From a bacterium (GTDB lineage: Bacteria > KSB1 > UBA2214): a stretch of DNA of 27,581 bases. The DNA lies in contig JAKQKF010000284.1 of assembly GCA_029560815.1 (NCBI GenBank), positions 1 to 27,581 on the forward strand. Reading direction: 5' to 3'. The notes beneath the pieces were generated by a model. The model searched no databases. It was not told where the DNA came from and saw only the letters and a program-made list of their open reading frames with translations. A program made the translations under genes and the position numbers. Below are positions 1 through 8,099 of the stretch, one piece after another; position 1 is the first letter of the stretch, and every line of letters starts with the position of its first letter.

Positions 1-1044
1 ATGACCGTAAATGCGGTGGATGAGTATTCACGCATCCAGGCCAAGAATCTGGCTGAGAGCGGCGTCGATTACACCATCATGAAACTGGCTCAGGATACAA
101 GCTGGTCGACTGCCTCGACGCTGCAGGCTGGCAGCGGCACCTTCCAGGTGGATATTCAGAATACTACCAGCCGCTATCCGGGCGGACCGGATGTGGGGGA
201 GTGGGGGAGACTGGTTACATCGACCGGCAGCAGCAACGGTCAGATCGTGACCATCCGCGCGGTCATCCAGATTCCGGTCTCCGATGGGGTTCCGCCCTGG
301 ATGAAATACGCCTTGATCTCCGACGAAGATCTCGATCTAGGCGGCAATATCTCCGTGCAGGATGACGGAAATTCGTCCTGGAATTCGGATGTCCACACCA
401 ACAAGGACCTGAGTGCCAGTGGCAGCGTGCTCGTGGAGGGGTTCGGTTCCTATTGCGATGATATAACCCTCCATCCCAACGTGGCCTCGCGCTTCTTTGT
501 ACCGAACGCCAATCCAAACTCCGCACCGGTCACCAGCCGGGTGCCGAACATCGACATCCCTGTGTTTGATCCAGCACCCTATATTGCCATCGCCACCCGG
601 GTCTTCAGAGGGGCGAGCACTACAATCAACGCTTCAGCGCTGCAGATGGGCAGCTATGAAAACCCGGAAATTGTCTATGTCGAGGGTGACCTTTTTCTGA
701 GCGGGAGTTTCCGTGGCTACGGGGTCTTTATCGTGATGGGCGAGATTCACGTTACCGGCAACGTCAGTACGATCTCCGTCGATCCGCTCGGCAACAATCT
801 GGGTTTCTATTCGGCGGAGAGCATCACTTTTCATGGCAATGCTTCCGCAACAGGACAATTTTATGCGGTCGATGAGGTCGTTTTTTCCGGCAATAATGTC
901 ATCCATGGCCTGGTTGTGAGCAAGGACGAGATGAGTTTTCAGGGGAATGTCAGCATTTACTATCGCCCCGCCTCGGAAAACCTGACCAATCCCTTCTGGC
1001 CGGGGGAGGTGCAGCGGCCGAAAATCGTCTCCTATTATCAGTAG
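1..1044 (+). CDS. PilX-like pilus-assembly / minor pilin-type protein, 5' end cut by window
   Basis: The frame is open from base 1, and the stop is TAG at 1042-1044. The first visible residues include a stretch (RIQAKNLAESGVDYTI) typical of the segment just after the hydrophobic N-terminal helix of PilX/type IV pilin-like proteins. The helix and prepilin peptidase site are missing, so the gene most likely starts before the window and Met1 is internal. The remaining roughly 300 residues are rich in Gly, Ser, Asn and Val, with repeated short strands such as GNVSTI and GNASAT. This suggests a beta-helix-like extracellular domain, as in other PilX-type proteins of uncultured Gram-negative bacteria. 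The role would be in a type IV pilus or pseudopilus at the inner membrane or periplasm, inferred from the N-terminal pattern only. A terminator lies about 115 bases downstream, so this is the last gene of its operon. Confidence 0.5.
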   Translation: MTVNAVDEYSRIQAKNLAESGVDYTIMKLAQDTSWSTASTLQAGSGTFQVDIQNTTSRYPGGPDVGEWGRLVTSTGSSNGQIVTIRAVIQIPVSDGVPPWMKYALISDEDLDLGGNISVQDDGNSSWNSDVHTNKDLSASGSVLVEGFGSYCDDITLHPNVASRFFVPNANPNSAPVTSRVPNIDIPVFDPAPYIAIATRVFRGASTTINASALQMGSYENPEIVYVEGDLFLSGSFRGYGVFIVMGEIHVTGNVSTISVDPLGNNLGFYSAESITFHGNASATGQFYAVDEVVFSGNNVIHGLVVSKDEMSFQGNVSIYYRPASENLTNPFWPGEVQRPKIVSYYQ

Positions 1045-1159
1045 GGGGGAGACAATCGGATTTCGCCGGGCACTCCGGCAGCGTCAGGCCAGGCGGATGG
1101 AACCAAAGATGACAGTGAAACGGTTCAGGAGCAGTCAGTGCAGCTCTCAGGATCACAGT

Positions 1160-1196
1160 AAAAAGAGCCGCCTCCGGGGGAGAGACGGCTCTTTTT
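1160..1196. terminator. Bidirectional rho-independent terminator
   Basis: An 11-bp perfect stem (1160-1170 with 1186-1196) has an A-run on its left arm and a T-run on its right. A smaller inner hairpin (1172-1175 with 1179-1182) may form in the loop. It lies between the convergent PilX-like gene (plus) and the beta-barrel gene (minus) and can serve both. The rest of 1045-1257 shows nothing else I can support. Confidence 0.85.
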
Positions 1197-1257
1197 AATT
1201 ACGGATAGTGCTGATCCGGCCGCAGAAAAATTGACCGGCTGCTCAGGTGGAGGCTGC

Positions 1258-1926
1258 TTATTTAAAGTGGAAGGCCACGGTCACGCCGACGGTATGGATG
1301 CCCATCATGGAGGCCTTGGGCCCTTCGATTTCGTCGGTGCCATCGTCATACTTGCTCGAACCACTGGCGAAGCCGAGCTGGTACTCCGCCGCAAAGCTGA
1401 CGTTCTTCCAGGGATAGAACTCGGCGCCGAGAAGAGCGGCGAAACCGAGGCTGCTGCTGGAGAGCGTCACTTCATCGGCATCGGGCACCTCTGAACTGGC
1501 GGCAAATTGGGTGAACTGGAGCAGGCCGCCGCTGTAGATGGAGACGGCCTCCGACTGCCAGAGATGGTATTCGATCGCCGGCTGAAGGGAGAGCAGGGAA
1601 CGGCTGTCCACCTCATCGCCGTCATCAGTCTCTGTAGTCACCGAGGCTTTCATGTAGGCGAGGCCTACGCGCAGGGCGATCCGGTTGGAGATAAAGCTTT
1701 TGAAACCGACGCCGTAGCAGGGCGTCGTATCAATGTCGCCGCTGTTCTCCTCGATGAGCATGCCTGCGTTGGCTCCATCAACGCCAAAGGAGCCCAGGCC
1801 GTTGATGGTGAAAAGCAGCGCCTTGTCACCCTGCCGGATCTGGGGGATGATTTTGTCCGCCGCGAAGGCCGAATTCAGCAGGAGCATCAGGGAAAAACCG
1901 ACCAGCACCAGAATCCCTCTTTTCAT
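1258..1926 (-). CDS. Small outer-membrane beta-barrel protein
   Basis: The 222-residue protein begins with a signal peptide (MKRGILVLVGFSLMLLLNSA, cleaved near AFA-A). The mature part alternates hydrophobic and polar residues, as in 8-stranded OMP_b-brl/OmpW-type barrels. It ends with an alternating strand and a C-terminal aromatic (VTVAFHFK). ATG at 1926 is preferred over the GTG directly before it because a strong AGGAGG lies 5 bases upstream. It follows the OmpA-family gene by 106 bases on the same strand, so the two may be cotranscribed, although a small hairpin (1989-2008) lies between them. Ligand or function cannot be told from sequence. Confidence 0.75.
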   Translation of the reverse strand: MKRGILVLVGFSLMLLLNSAFAADKIIPQIRQGDKALLFTINGLGSFGVDGANAGMLIEENSGDIDTTPCYGVGFKSFISNRIALRVGLAYMKASVTTETDDGDEVDSRSLLSLQPAIEYHLWQSEAVSIYSGGLLQFTQFAASSEVPDADEVTLSSSSLGFAALLGAEFYPWKNVSFAAEYQLGFASGSSKYDDGTDEIEGPKASMMGIHTVGVTVAFHFK

Positions 1927-2032
1927 CACATCCTCCTTCTTCTCTTGAACAGTTGCATTGCGTGGTCAAAGCTGCGGCTATGAATGTTCGCGATGAACAG
2001 CGGCATCGCGTCCGGGTTGAATGTCAGCTGGA

Positions 2033-3565
2033 CTAGTCAATGGTGATCAGAACATCAATTCTTCTATTCTGTGCACGCCCCTCCTCGGTATCGTTATTGG
2101 CCACCGGCCGGCTTTCACCGTATCCCACGGCATCGATCTGGTCCGTCGCCAGAACCATATTGGAGAGGATGTAGGCGCGCACCGCCTCGGCCCGTTTGGT
2201 CGAGAGACGCTCGTTATACCGCTCATCTCCTGACGAGTCGGTATGACCCTCGATAGTGATTTTGGCATCAGGATACTCGCGAATCCCGCGCTGGACGCGC
2301 GAGAGCAGACCGAAATACTCCGGCTGAATGATCGCCTTGCCGATGGGGAAAGTAAGGCTCATGAGCCGGATGATCAACTGGTTCTCCTCGAGTAAAACCT
2401 TTGCTTCTTCCGGCAGGAACATCCTGCGGATCTTGGCTATTTTGGCTTCCCGCTGCTGTTTTCTCTGCAGCTCCGCCTCTTTTTTCGCCAGCTCCTCCTG
2501 CAGGGCGCTCTCCTTTTGCTGAGCCAGCGCGATGTCCGTTTCGCTCCTGGCCGCCAGTGCCTCGATCTGCTTTTTTGCCCTCGCCCGCTCGGCGTCGGTC
2601 GCCTGCTGCGCTTTCTCGAGCAGTTCCTGCTTCTCCTGCAGATCGTTCTCGAGCTGCTTGTTCTCCTCCTGGAGGCTCCGGACTGAGTTGGCCATCGTAT
2701 TGATGATGTCGGCGATCGGCTGATCAAAGGCCGCGTCATAGCCGAGTTCTTTTGCCACCTGGGCCAGTCCGGTCTCATAGAGGAGGACCAGCTCCTCCTG
2801 TGAAAACTTTCTGGACTGGAGCAGATCGGTGATCTTGATGGCGTGCTGGGCCTGGTAAATGGCTTCTTCGGCCTTGGCGGTGGCGTCGGCGACTGCATAG
2901 CGGTTGCTGTTGAGGATCTCTTCAGCGAGGATGAGCAGATCTTTGGCTTTGGTATAGCTCTTGGGCGCCGATTTGTCCGCTTTGGCTTTGAGGGCCGCGT
3001 TCAGGGCCTCGTGCGCCGGCGTCATGATGCTCTTTTTGATCGCATTCAGCTCGGTCTCCCTGAATCTGGCTTTGGCCTTGTTGTTCCTCTCGCGCGTGAG
3101 CTCCTGATCCGCTCTCTCAAGGGCATTGCCCGCGGAGCGCAGCAGTTCTTCCGCGGCGTTGAAATCCTCCAGAGCGAATTCAGGGGCGCGGGCATTGAGG
3201 GCGTCTTCGCGGGCCTTGAGCACCTCGTCGAAAAGGCCTTTCCCCGACCAGAGGGTGTTGTCGATCTGCTGAAAGGCGGCCTCGACCTCAGCCAGCCGCT
3301 TCCGCACCTCGCCGGTGTCCTTGCCCTTTTTGAACTCTTCCTTGGCTTTGGCATAGGATTCCACTGCCCGGGCATAGTGGCCCGGGCTGAGCAGATCGGC
3401 CTGGCCGTTCTTGTAGGACTTGAGCTGCTTGTCTTTTTCTCCAAAAAGGACATCATACAACTCGGCCTTCTGGGCGTAAATACGCGGAAGCGGGCCGGAT
3501 GCAAAAAAGAACAGAGCCAGGAGCGTCAGGAGGGTGGAGGCGGCTGATTTCCGGCATAATTTCAT
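2033..3565 (-). CDS. OmpA-family peptidoglycan-binding protein with long coiled-coil region
   Basis: The protein has 510 residues. A signal peptide covers about residues 1-31. A long, mostly helical, Lys/Glu/Ala-rich part (about 35-390) contains DUF4398-like segments, and a clear coiled coil lies around 290-385. An OmpA-like domain occupies about 395-510, with the motif ITIEGHTDSSGDERYNERLS followed by KRAEAVRAYI and VGYGESRPVANN. The Asn/Arg positions match the usual diaminopimelate-contacting region of OmpA_C. The likely role is tethering an envelope structure to peptidoglycan from the periplasm; no N-terminal barrel is present. The start is ATG with AAGGA 8 bases upstream. It has its own promoter at 3627-3655. 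Confidence 0.85.
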   Translation of the reverse strand: MKLCRKSAASTLLTLLALFFFASGPLPRIYAQKAELYDVLFGEKDKQLKSYKNGQADLLSPGHYARAVESYAKAKEEFKKGKDTGEVRKRLAEVEAAFQQIDNTLWSGKGLFDEVLKAREDALNARAPEFALEDFNAAEELLRSAGNALERADQELTRERNNKAKARFRETELNAIKKSIMTPAHEALNAALKAKADKSAPKSYTKAKDLLILAEEILNSNRYAVADATAKAEEAIYQAQHAIKITDLLQSRKFSQEELVLLYETGLAQVAKELGYDAAFDQPIADIINTMANSVRSLQEENKQLENDLQEKQELLEKAQQATDAERARAKKQIEALAARSETDIALAQQKESALQEELAKKEAELQRKQQREAKIAKIRRMFLPEEAKVLLEENQLIIRLMSLTFPIGKAIIQPEYFGLLSRVQRGIREYPDAKITIEGHTDSSGDERYNERLSTKRAEAVRAYILSNMVLATDQIDAVGYGESRPVANNDTEEGRAQNRRIDVLITID

Positions 3566-3626
3566 GGACAGATTCCTTATGTGGTTGGGATTATTCTCCC
3601 TGATGTGCAGGCGATACGATTGCTGA

Positions 3627-3655
3627 AATATACGGCTGGACGGCTAAAAAAGCAA
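3627..3655 (-). promoter_or_regulatory. Sigma70-like promoter of the OmpA-family gene
   Basis: Read on the minus strand, TTGCTT (3655-3650), a 17-base spacer and TATATT (3632-3627) match the housekeeping -35/-10 pattern with optimal spacing. Transcription would start near 3620, giving a leader of about 55 bases. The match is by eye, and the sigma factor preferences of this lineage are unknown. Confidence 0.45.
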
Positions 3656-3733
3656 GCAGAATGGCCATAACTTTTCAAAATACATTGGCAAACCGGAAGG
3701 GCGGAAATGGAGATGAGTGGAGGGAGAAGTGCA

Positions 3734-3761
3734 GAGCCCGTCGGCTGACGCCGGCAGGCTC
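3734..3761 (-). terminator. Possible terminator after the permease gene
   Basis: An imperfect hairpin pairs GAGCC (3734-3738) with GGCTC (3757-3761), with an inner 4-bp stem (3742-3745 with 3750-3753). It begins 6 bases after the permease stop codon. The following minus-strand sequence is only moderately T-rich, so this is a weak call. It would separate the sigma/export operon from the OmpA-family gene. Confidence 0.35.
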
Positions 3762-3767
3762 GCGATA

Positions 3768-5000
3768 TCATTCGTAGCGCAGGGCGGTGATGGGGTCGAG
3801 CAGCGAGGCCTTGCGCGCCGGGTAGAGGCCGAAAAAGAGCCCGACCGCAGTGGAAAAGCCGAAGCTGAGCAGGATGGAGCCCGGTGAAATCAGGGTGTTC
3901 CAGTTGGCCAGTGTGGCCAGCAGGAAGGAGGCGAGCACTCCGACGACAATGCCGATCGTCCCTCCGGCGAGGCTGAGTACGATGGACTCGACCAGGAACT
4001 GCATCATGATGTCGCGCCGGCGCGCACCGATCGCCTTGCGGATGCCGATCTCACGCGTCCGTTCGGTGACCGAGACCAGCATGATATTCATGATGCCGAT
4101 GCCGCCAACCAGCAGGGAAACGCCGGCGATCGCCGCCAGCAGAAAATTGAAGGTCTCGTTAGTCTCCTGCATGGTGCTGATGATGTCCGACTGGTTGCGG
4201 ATTGAAAAATCGTTATCCTGATCCCGGTTGAGCCGGTGCTGGCGGCGCAGGATCTTCTCCACCTCGACCAGCGCCTCCTGAACATAGGCCTGATCGAGCA
4301 CCTTGACGGTGATGCCGGTGAGATTATCGGCGCCGAAGACGCGGCGCTGTGCTGTCGTATAGGGGATGACAATCTGGTCATCCTGATTCTGCCAGCCCTG
4401 CTGCCCCTTCTTTTCGAAAACGCCGACCACGACAAAATTGTCCTGGGCGATCCTGATGGTCTCGTTGAGGGGCGATGCGCTGCCGAAAAGATTGGTCCGC
4501 ACCTCGGTACCGATCACGGCCACACGCTCGGTATTATCAACCTCGTCCCGGGTAATCATGCGCCCGTCAGTCACCCTGACATTGCGGACATCGCAATATT
4601 CCGGTACCGTGCCGACAATTGAGGTATTCCAGTTCTTGTTGCCGAACTGGGCCTGAGCCCTGCGGTTGAATTCCGGGAGAACGGCGGCGATATAGCGGCT
4701 GTTCGCCTTAAGGGCATCGACATCCTCGGGCATCAGGGTGATCATGCTGCCGGAACCGAAATGGATATGGCCCTGCCGGGACGAACCGGGCTGGACGAAG
4801 AGGAGATTGGAGCCCATGGCCTGGATGCGGTCGGCGATGGCCTTTTGCGCACCGGAGCCGATCCCTACCATTGCGATCACCGCCGCCACACCGATGATGA
4901 TGCCGAGCATGGTCAAAGTGGCGCGCATTTTGTTGGCGGCCAGAGAACTGAGGGCGATCTTGAGACTCTCGTTGAACTCTGAGAAAAGCTTTTTCTTCAC
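3768..5000 (-). CDS. MacB/FtsX-family ABC transporter permease (no ATPase domain)
   Basis: The 410-residue protein has the MacB permease layout. A first membrane helix lies at about 29-48 (ATLTMLGIIIGVAAVIAM), followed by a large periplasmic MacB_PCD domain (about 50-280). Three more helices follow at about 283-310, 330-362 and 372-395. The cytoplasmic loop ERTREIGIRKAIGARRRDI is the signature FtsX coupling segment. It works in the inner membrane, normally coupled to an ATPase and a MacA-type adaptor. The gene starts with GTG preceded by AGGA, 33 bases after the adaptor gene. Unlike E. coli MacB it has no fused nucleotide-binding domain, and no separate ATPase gene is adjacent. Confidence 0.9.
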   Translation of the reverse strand: MKKKLFSEFNESLKIALSSLAANKMRATLTMLGIIIGVAAVIAMVGIGSGAQKAIADRIQAMGSNLLFVQPGSSRQGHIHFGSGSMITLMPEDVDALKANSRYIAAVLPEFNRRAQAQFGNKNWNTSIVGTVPEYCDVRNVRVTDGRMITRDEVDNTERVAVIGTEVRTNLFGSASPLNETIRIAQDNFVVVGVFEKKGQQGWQNQDDQIVIPYTTAQRRVFGADNLTGITVKVLDQAYVQEALVEVEKILRRQHRLNRDQDNDFSIRNQSDIISTMQETNETFNFLLAAIAGVSLLVGGIGIMNIMLVSVTERTREIGIRKAIGARRRDIMMQFLVESIVLSLAGGTIGIVVGVLASFLLATLANWNTLISPGSILLSFGFSTAVGLFFGLYPARKASLLDPITALRYE

Positions 5001-5033
5001 CTTTTTTCCTCGCTGAGAAGGGCTTGCGGCCGG

Positions 5034-6401
5034 TTAATTGCTGCGAAATCCGCTGCGCTGGCTCTGCATCGCCGTCATGCGCTCCCGCTGCTGCGCACTC
5101 GCTTCCGTTGCCCGGGAATAGAAAGTGTAGACCACCTGGTCATTTTCAGCGAGACCCGAGAGCACTTCAGTCTGATCGAGGCTGCTGACGCCGGTCTTGA
5201 CCATGCGGATCGCATACTCATTCCCCTGCTGGATGATGACGCCGCGCCGCAGTTCCTCATCCCCGGCGGCTTGCGCTCCCTCCGGCTGGCCCCTTCCGGC
5301 CATCCCACCCGGTGTGCTCATCGGCCCGTCACTACCCGGCCGCCCGCCGCCCGCCTGGCGCATGCCCCTGCCGCGTCCTTCCTGGCCTCCGGCCGCCGCC
5401 ATGCCGCCCTGTGGCTTGCCGCTTTTTATCGACTCCGGGTCAGTCAGCAGCTTGAGCTTGGCGAGCTCCTGCTGCAGTTCCTTGCGCGACATCAGGGCCT
5501 CATTAGGAACCAGCAGCACATCTCTCTTGTCAGCGATCAGTATCTCTACCGAGGTATTCATTCCCGCCTTGAGCTTTGACTCCGGATTTTCAACCTGGAT
5601 CGTGACCTCAAAGGTGGTCACGTTGGAGACAACCTTGCCCTGGGCGGCAATACGGATCACTTTGCCGTTGAAGACCTTGTCGGGATAGGCATCTGCGACC
5701 ACCGTGGACAACATGTCGGGCCGGATGACCCCGATATCGACCTCATCGACGTCGGCCTTGACGTAGACCCTCTGCATGTTCGCTACGGTTGCGATCAAAG
5801 TCCCGCCGGAAACCGAAGAGATGCCTGAAGCGATGATCTGACCCACCTCGACATCCTTGGTCAGCACGACGCCATCAATGGGGGAGCGGACGACAGTCTC
5901 CTTGAGTTTGATGTCGGCATTGTCCAGGTTGATCTTGCCGCGCACTACCTGCGCTTTGGCCTCCACCAGGGCAAGTTTGGCGTTATCGAAATCGGCTGCT
6001 GAGAGCAGGCCCTTTTCAAACAACTCCGCCTTGCGGTCAAAATCGCTCTGCTTCTGCTTAACATTGGCCTCGGCGACCTCGAGATCCGCTTTGGCGGTAT
6101 TGTAAGAGTTCCGGGTGTCGAGCTGATCCAGACGGGCGATCAAATCGCCGCGAACGACCGGATCCGACTCCTCCACCCGCATCTCCTCGATCTGGCCGCT
6201 GGCCTTGCTTTTAATCTCCACCTTGTTGATCGGCTCGACTACGCCGCTCGCTGACACCTCGACGCGCAGATCGCCGCGCATCACCTTGTCGGTCTGCGGC
6301 AGGGTGGCCATCGCCATCGGCGCCTTTTTCTCGCTGCAGGTAAAAAACCAGATGAACAGGGCCAGCGCGACCCCCGCTGCTGCTATAATCCATTTCTTCA
6401 T
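5034..6401 (-). CDS. MacA/HlyD-like periplasmic adaptor subunit
   Basis: The 455-residue protein has an N-terminal membrane anchor (about 4-20), a lipoyl-like half motif around 60-90, a helical hairpin (about 100-160), the second lipoyl half with VRSPIDGVVL near 171-180, a beta-barrel (about 205-290) and a membrane-proximal domain at the end. The adaptor would link the inner-membrane permease to an outer-membrane channel for export. Residues about 328-382 form a Gly/Arg/Met/Pro-rich insert (for example GGMAAAGGQEGRGRGMRQ) between the barrel and the C-terminal domain, as seen in some adaptors of FCB-group bacteria. I chose ATG at 6401; the frame stays open upstream, but that part overlaps the sensor gene and does not look like a signal anchor. 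A GGAG lies upstream at a long spacing. Confidence 0.9.
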   Translation of the reverse strand: MKKWIIAAAGVALALFIWFFTCSEKKAPMAMATLPQTDKVMRGDLRVEVSASGVVEPINKVEIKSKASGQIEEMRVEESDPVVRGDLIARLDQLDTRNSYNTAKADLEVAEANVKQKQSDFDRKAELFEKGLLSAADFDNAKLALVEAKAQVVRGKINLDNADIKLKETVVRSPIDGVVLTKDVEVGQIIASGISSVSGGTLIATVANMQRVYVKADVDEVDIGVIRPDMLSTVVADAYPDKVFNGKVIRIAAQGKVVSNVTTFEVTIQVENPESKLKAGMNTSVEILIADKRDVLLVPNEALMSRKELQQELAKLKLLTDPESIKSGKPQGGMAAAGGQEGRGRGMRQAGGGRPGSDGPMSTPGGMAGRGQPEGAQAAGDEELRRGVIIQQGNEYAIRMVKTGVSSLDQTEVLSGLAENDQVVYTFYSRATEASAQQRERMTAMQSQRSGFRSN

Positions 6402-6453
6402 TTGCTTCGAGACTCCATGAAAAAGTTGTAAAATGGCCGGATCCGGGCAAAGG

Positions 6454-6837
6454 TCACTTTTTGCCCTTGAACCTTTCGTCTTCTTTGCGATTGAATTCAA
6501 CGAACTTTTGCTGTTGCTCGCTGGTGAGAACCTTGCTGAATTCCGCGCGAAAATCATCGCGCAGCTGCGCGGAGAGGGCCGCATTGTTAACGCGCAGGGA
6601 ATCAAAACGCACGCGGAGCTGCTGCAGCTGTGTACGCAGCTCTTCGACCTGGGGTTCATTCAGGGAGAGTTCCCTGGTAAATTTGTCGATGATACTCTGC
6701 GTGAACTGTTCCTGAGAAGGTTTGCCGTGATGCGCACGTCCTTTCGGAGCCGTAAGATGCAGGAGCAGAAAGCAGAGAGCGAATCCGAACAGAAAAGCCG
6801 CGAGCAGGCTGATCAGTGCTTTGGTTCTATTGGTCAT
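6454..6837 (-). CDS. Spy/CnrX-like periplasmic heavy-metal-resistance family protein
   Basis: The 127-residue protein has a single N-terminal membrane helix (about 7-26), a short His pair (AHHGK, about 36-40), then an all-helical domain. The closing segment LTSEQQQKFVEF is typical of Spy/CpxP/CnrX (Metal_resist) proteins. It would sit in the periplasm anchored to the inner membrane. The position directly after an ECF sigma/anti-sigma pair recalls the CnrYXH arrangement, where CnrX senses metal and acts on the anti-sigma factor. This is analogy, not proof. ATG at 6837 overlaps the end of the anti-sigma gene by 11 bases, so translation is probably coupled. A GTG two codons earlier is an alternative start. 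Confidence 0.7.
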   Translation of the reverse strand: MTNRTKALISLLAAFLFGFALCFLLLHLTAPKGRAHHGKPSQEQFTQSIIDKFTRELSLNEPQVEELRTQLQQLRVRFDSLRVNNAALSAQLRDDFRAEFSKVLTSEQQQKFVEFNRKEDERFKGKK

Positions 6838-7306
6838 TATCACGCTCCTGATGGGATTGCGGGGGATGATTCAGGGCGAAACGCAGCGCCTCCTCATCGT
6901 TGTTGAGGCTGCTCCAGCTGCTGCTGTTCTCATAGACAGCGGTATAGCTCTTGATGGCCTGATCGTAGATATTTTCGCCGCGCCCTTTCCAGACGAAAGC
7001 GAGCATTGTCAGCAGAAGGAGAAGCACCATCGCGGGCTGCAGCAGCCGGGGAGCAATGTCGAAGCTGCCCCAGAACGAGGCGCGCTGCTGGCTCCGGTAT
7101 TGGGCCATGATGCGAGCGGCCAGACCGGGGGGAACGGGCGGCCTGGGGAGCTCGCTCATCTCTTGCCGCAGCCGCTGCAGGCTTGCCGCCTCCCTGGCAC
7201 AGCCGGCACACTGCTGCAGATGCTTTTCAACCCTCTGCTTTTGCGCCGGAGAGACGGCCTGGTCCAGGTAAAGCGAAAGAAGTTTCCGGGGATGACGCCG
7301 GTTCAT
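6827..7306 (-). CDS. Zinc-finger anti-sigma factor, membrane-anchored
   Basis: The 159-residue protein carries an N-terminal zf-HC2/ZAS motif, with His29, Cys33 and Cys36 in EKHLQQCAGCAREA, expected to bind zinc and hold the partner sigma factor. A proline-rich linker follows, then one membrane helix (about 91-107, PAMVLLLLLTMLAFVW) and a periplasmic tail of about 50 residues. Its ATG overlaps the sigma gene stop (ATGA), the usual arrangement for coupled sigma/anti-sigma pairs. An AGGA lies just upstream. It would sequester the upstream sigma factor until an envelope signal arrives, possibly relayed by the Spy/CnrX-like protein encoded next. Confidence 0.85.
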   Translation of the reverse strand: MNRRHPRKLLSLYLDQAVSPAQKQRVEKHLQQCAGCAREAASLQRLRQEMSELPRPPVPPGLAARIMAQYRSQQRASFWGSFDIAPRLLQPAMVLLLLLTMLAFVWKGRGENIYDQAIKSYTAVYENSSSWSSLNNDEEALRFALNHPPQSHQERDNDQ

Positions 7307-7875
7307 TCTTGATCCTCCCAGTAAGGCCGCAGGAGTGCGGCCAGTTCCTGGCGGGCGCGAAAAAGACGGGACTTGACCGTCCCCAACCGCCAGCCCAGGG
7401 CTTGACTGATTTCCACGTAACTCATCTCCTCCAGGTCGCGCATGACGACAACAGTACGCAGCGCCAACGGAAGCTTGTTCAGCGCCTGGTTGAGCTCGCG
7501 ACGAAATTCCTCTTTTTCCGCCAGCGTATCGGGAGGCGGATCCGCACTGGCGAGGTGCAGATAGTCGTCGTCGGAGATGTCGCTGCCCAGCAGCTTGCGC
7601 ACGGCGACTCGCCGCCGGTCATCGCGCAGCAGATTGACAGCGATGCGAAAGAGCCAGGCACGGAACGGTGCACGAAATTCGTATTTCTGGATGGCCGGCA
7701 GCGCCCTTAAAAAGGTCTCCTGCGAAAGATCCTCGGCCAGGGCCTGATTCCCGCACAGATGCAGCAGGAACCGGTAGACATCGGACGCATGCAGCTGGAC
7801 GAGGCGCGCGAGGGCGTTTTCATCACCCGCCTGAGCTGCCACAATCAGTTCATGCTGCTCATCCGTATAGACCAT
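7303..7875 (-). CDS. ECF-type RNA polymerase sigma factor (RpoE-like)
   Basis: The 190-residue protein has sigma region 2 at about 15-85, with the core-binding and -10 recognition helix AEDLSQETFLRAL and FRAWLFRIAVNLLRDDRRR. Region 4 is at about 125-185, with the helix-turn-helix MSYVEISQALGWRLGTVKSR. There is no region 3, as expected for group 4 sigma factors. ATG at 7875 is preferred over the ATG at 7881 because AGGA ends 6 bases before the former and directly abuts the latter. It heads a five-gene operon (sigma, anti-sigma, sensor, adaptor, permease) with overlaps or short gaps. A possible self-recognised promoter lies at 7899-7924. Confidence 0.92.
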   Translation of the reverse strand: MVYTDEQHELIVAAQAGDENALARLVQLHASDVYRFLLHLCGNQALAEDLSQETFLRALPAIQKYEFRAPFRAWLFRIAVNLLRDDRRRVAVRKLLGSDISDDDYLHLASADPPPDTLAEKEEFRRELNQALNKLPLALRTVVVMRDLEEMSYVEISQALGWRLGTVKSRLFRARQELAALLRPYWEDQE

Positions 7876-7898
7876 TGCCATTCCTGATTACACTCATA

Positions 7899-7924
7899 AT
7901 AACGGAAAACGGCCGCAAAAGTTC
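7899..7924 (-). promoter_or_regulatory. Possible ECF-type promoter for the sigma operon
   Basis: On the minus strand, GAACTT (7924-7919) resembles the GGAACTT -35 element of RpoE-like promoters. It is followed after 14 bases by CGTTAT (7904-7899), a fair match to the CGTC-type -10. The start would lie near 7892, about 17 bases before the sigma start codon and just ahead of its ribosome site. The GAAC also forms half of an inverted repeat (7921-7924 with 7930-7933). This is consistent with autoregulation but is a by-eye match with slightly short spacing. Confidence 0.35.
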
Positions 7925-8056
7925 TCTTGGAACAGGGTAAAATGCGGGCTCCAATATAGCAAATATTAACAAAATAAATCGGGATTATTTTCCCGGCCGA
8001 TCCCGCTGCAGGCCGTAGTTTGCCCCGTTCTGCATCGGCCACTCTGCAATTTACCC

Positions 8057-8085
8057 TTGACAATCTCTTGTTTCTTTGCTAAGTT
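8057..8085 (+). promoter_or_regulatory. Sigma70-like promoter upstream of the LPP20/CsgG cluster
   Basis: A perfect TTGACA (8057-8062), a 17-base spacer and TAAGTT (8080-8085) form a good housekeeping promoter, with a start near 8092. The same -35 and a near-identical -10 recur at 19152-19180. Its transcript would run at once into the hairpin at 8100-8122. Confidence 0.55.
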
Positions 8086-8099
8086 ATATCATCTGTTGC

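Noticed and set aside
1989..2008. Hairpin GCGATG/CATCGC between the OmpA-family and small barrel genes
   Set aside because: A 6-bp stem without a T-rich tail in either direction. Too weak to call a terminator.
8009..8024. A GG...GC pair resembling a sigma54 promoter upstream of the LPP20 gene
   Set aside because: The spacing is 9 rather than the required 10 bases, and the surrounding consensus is poor.
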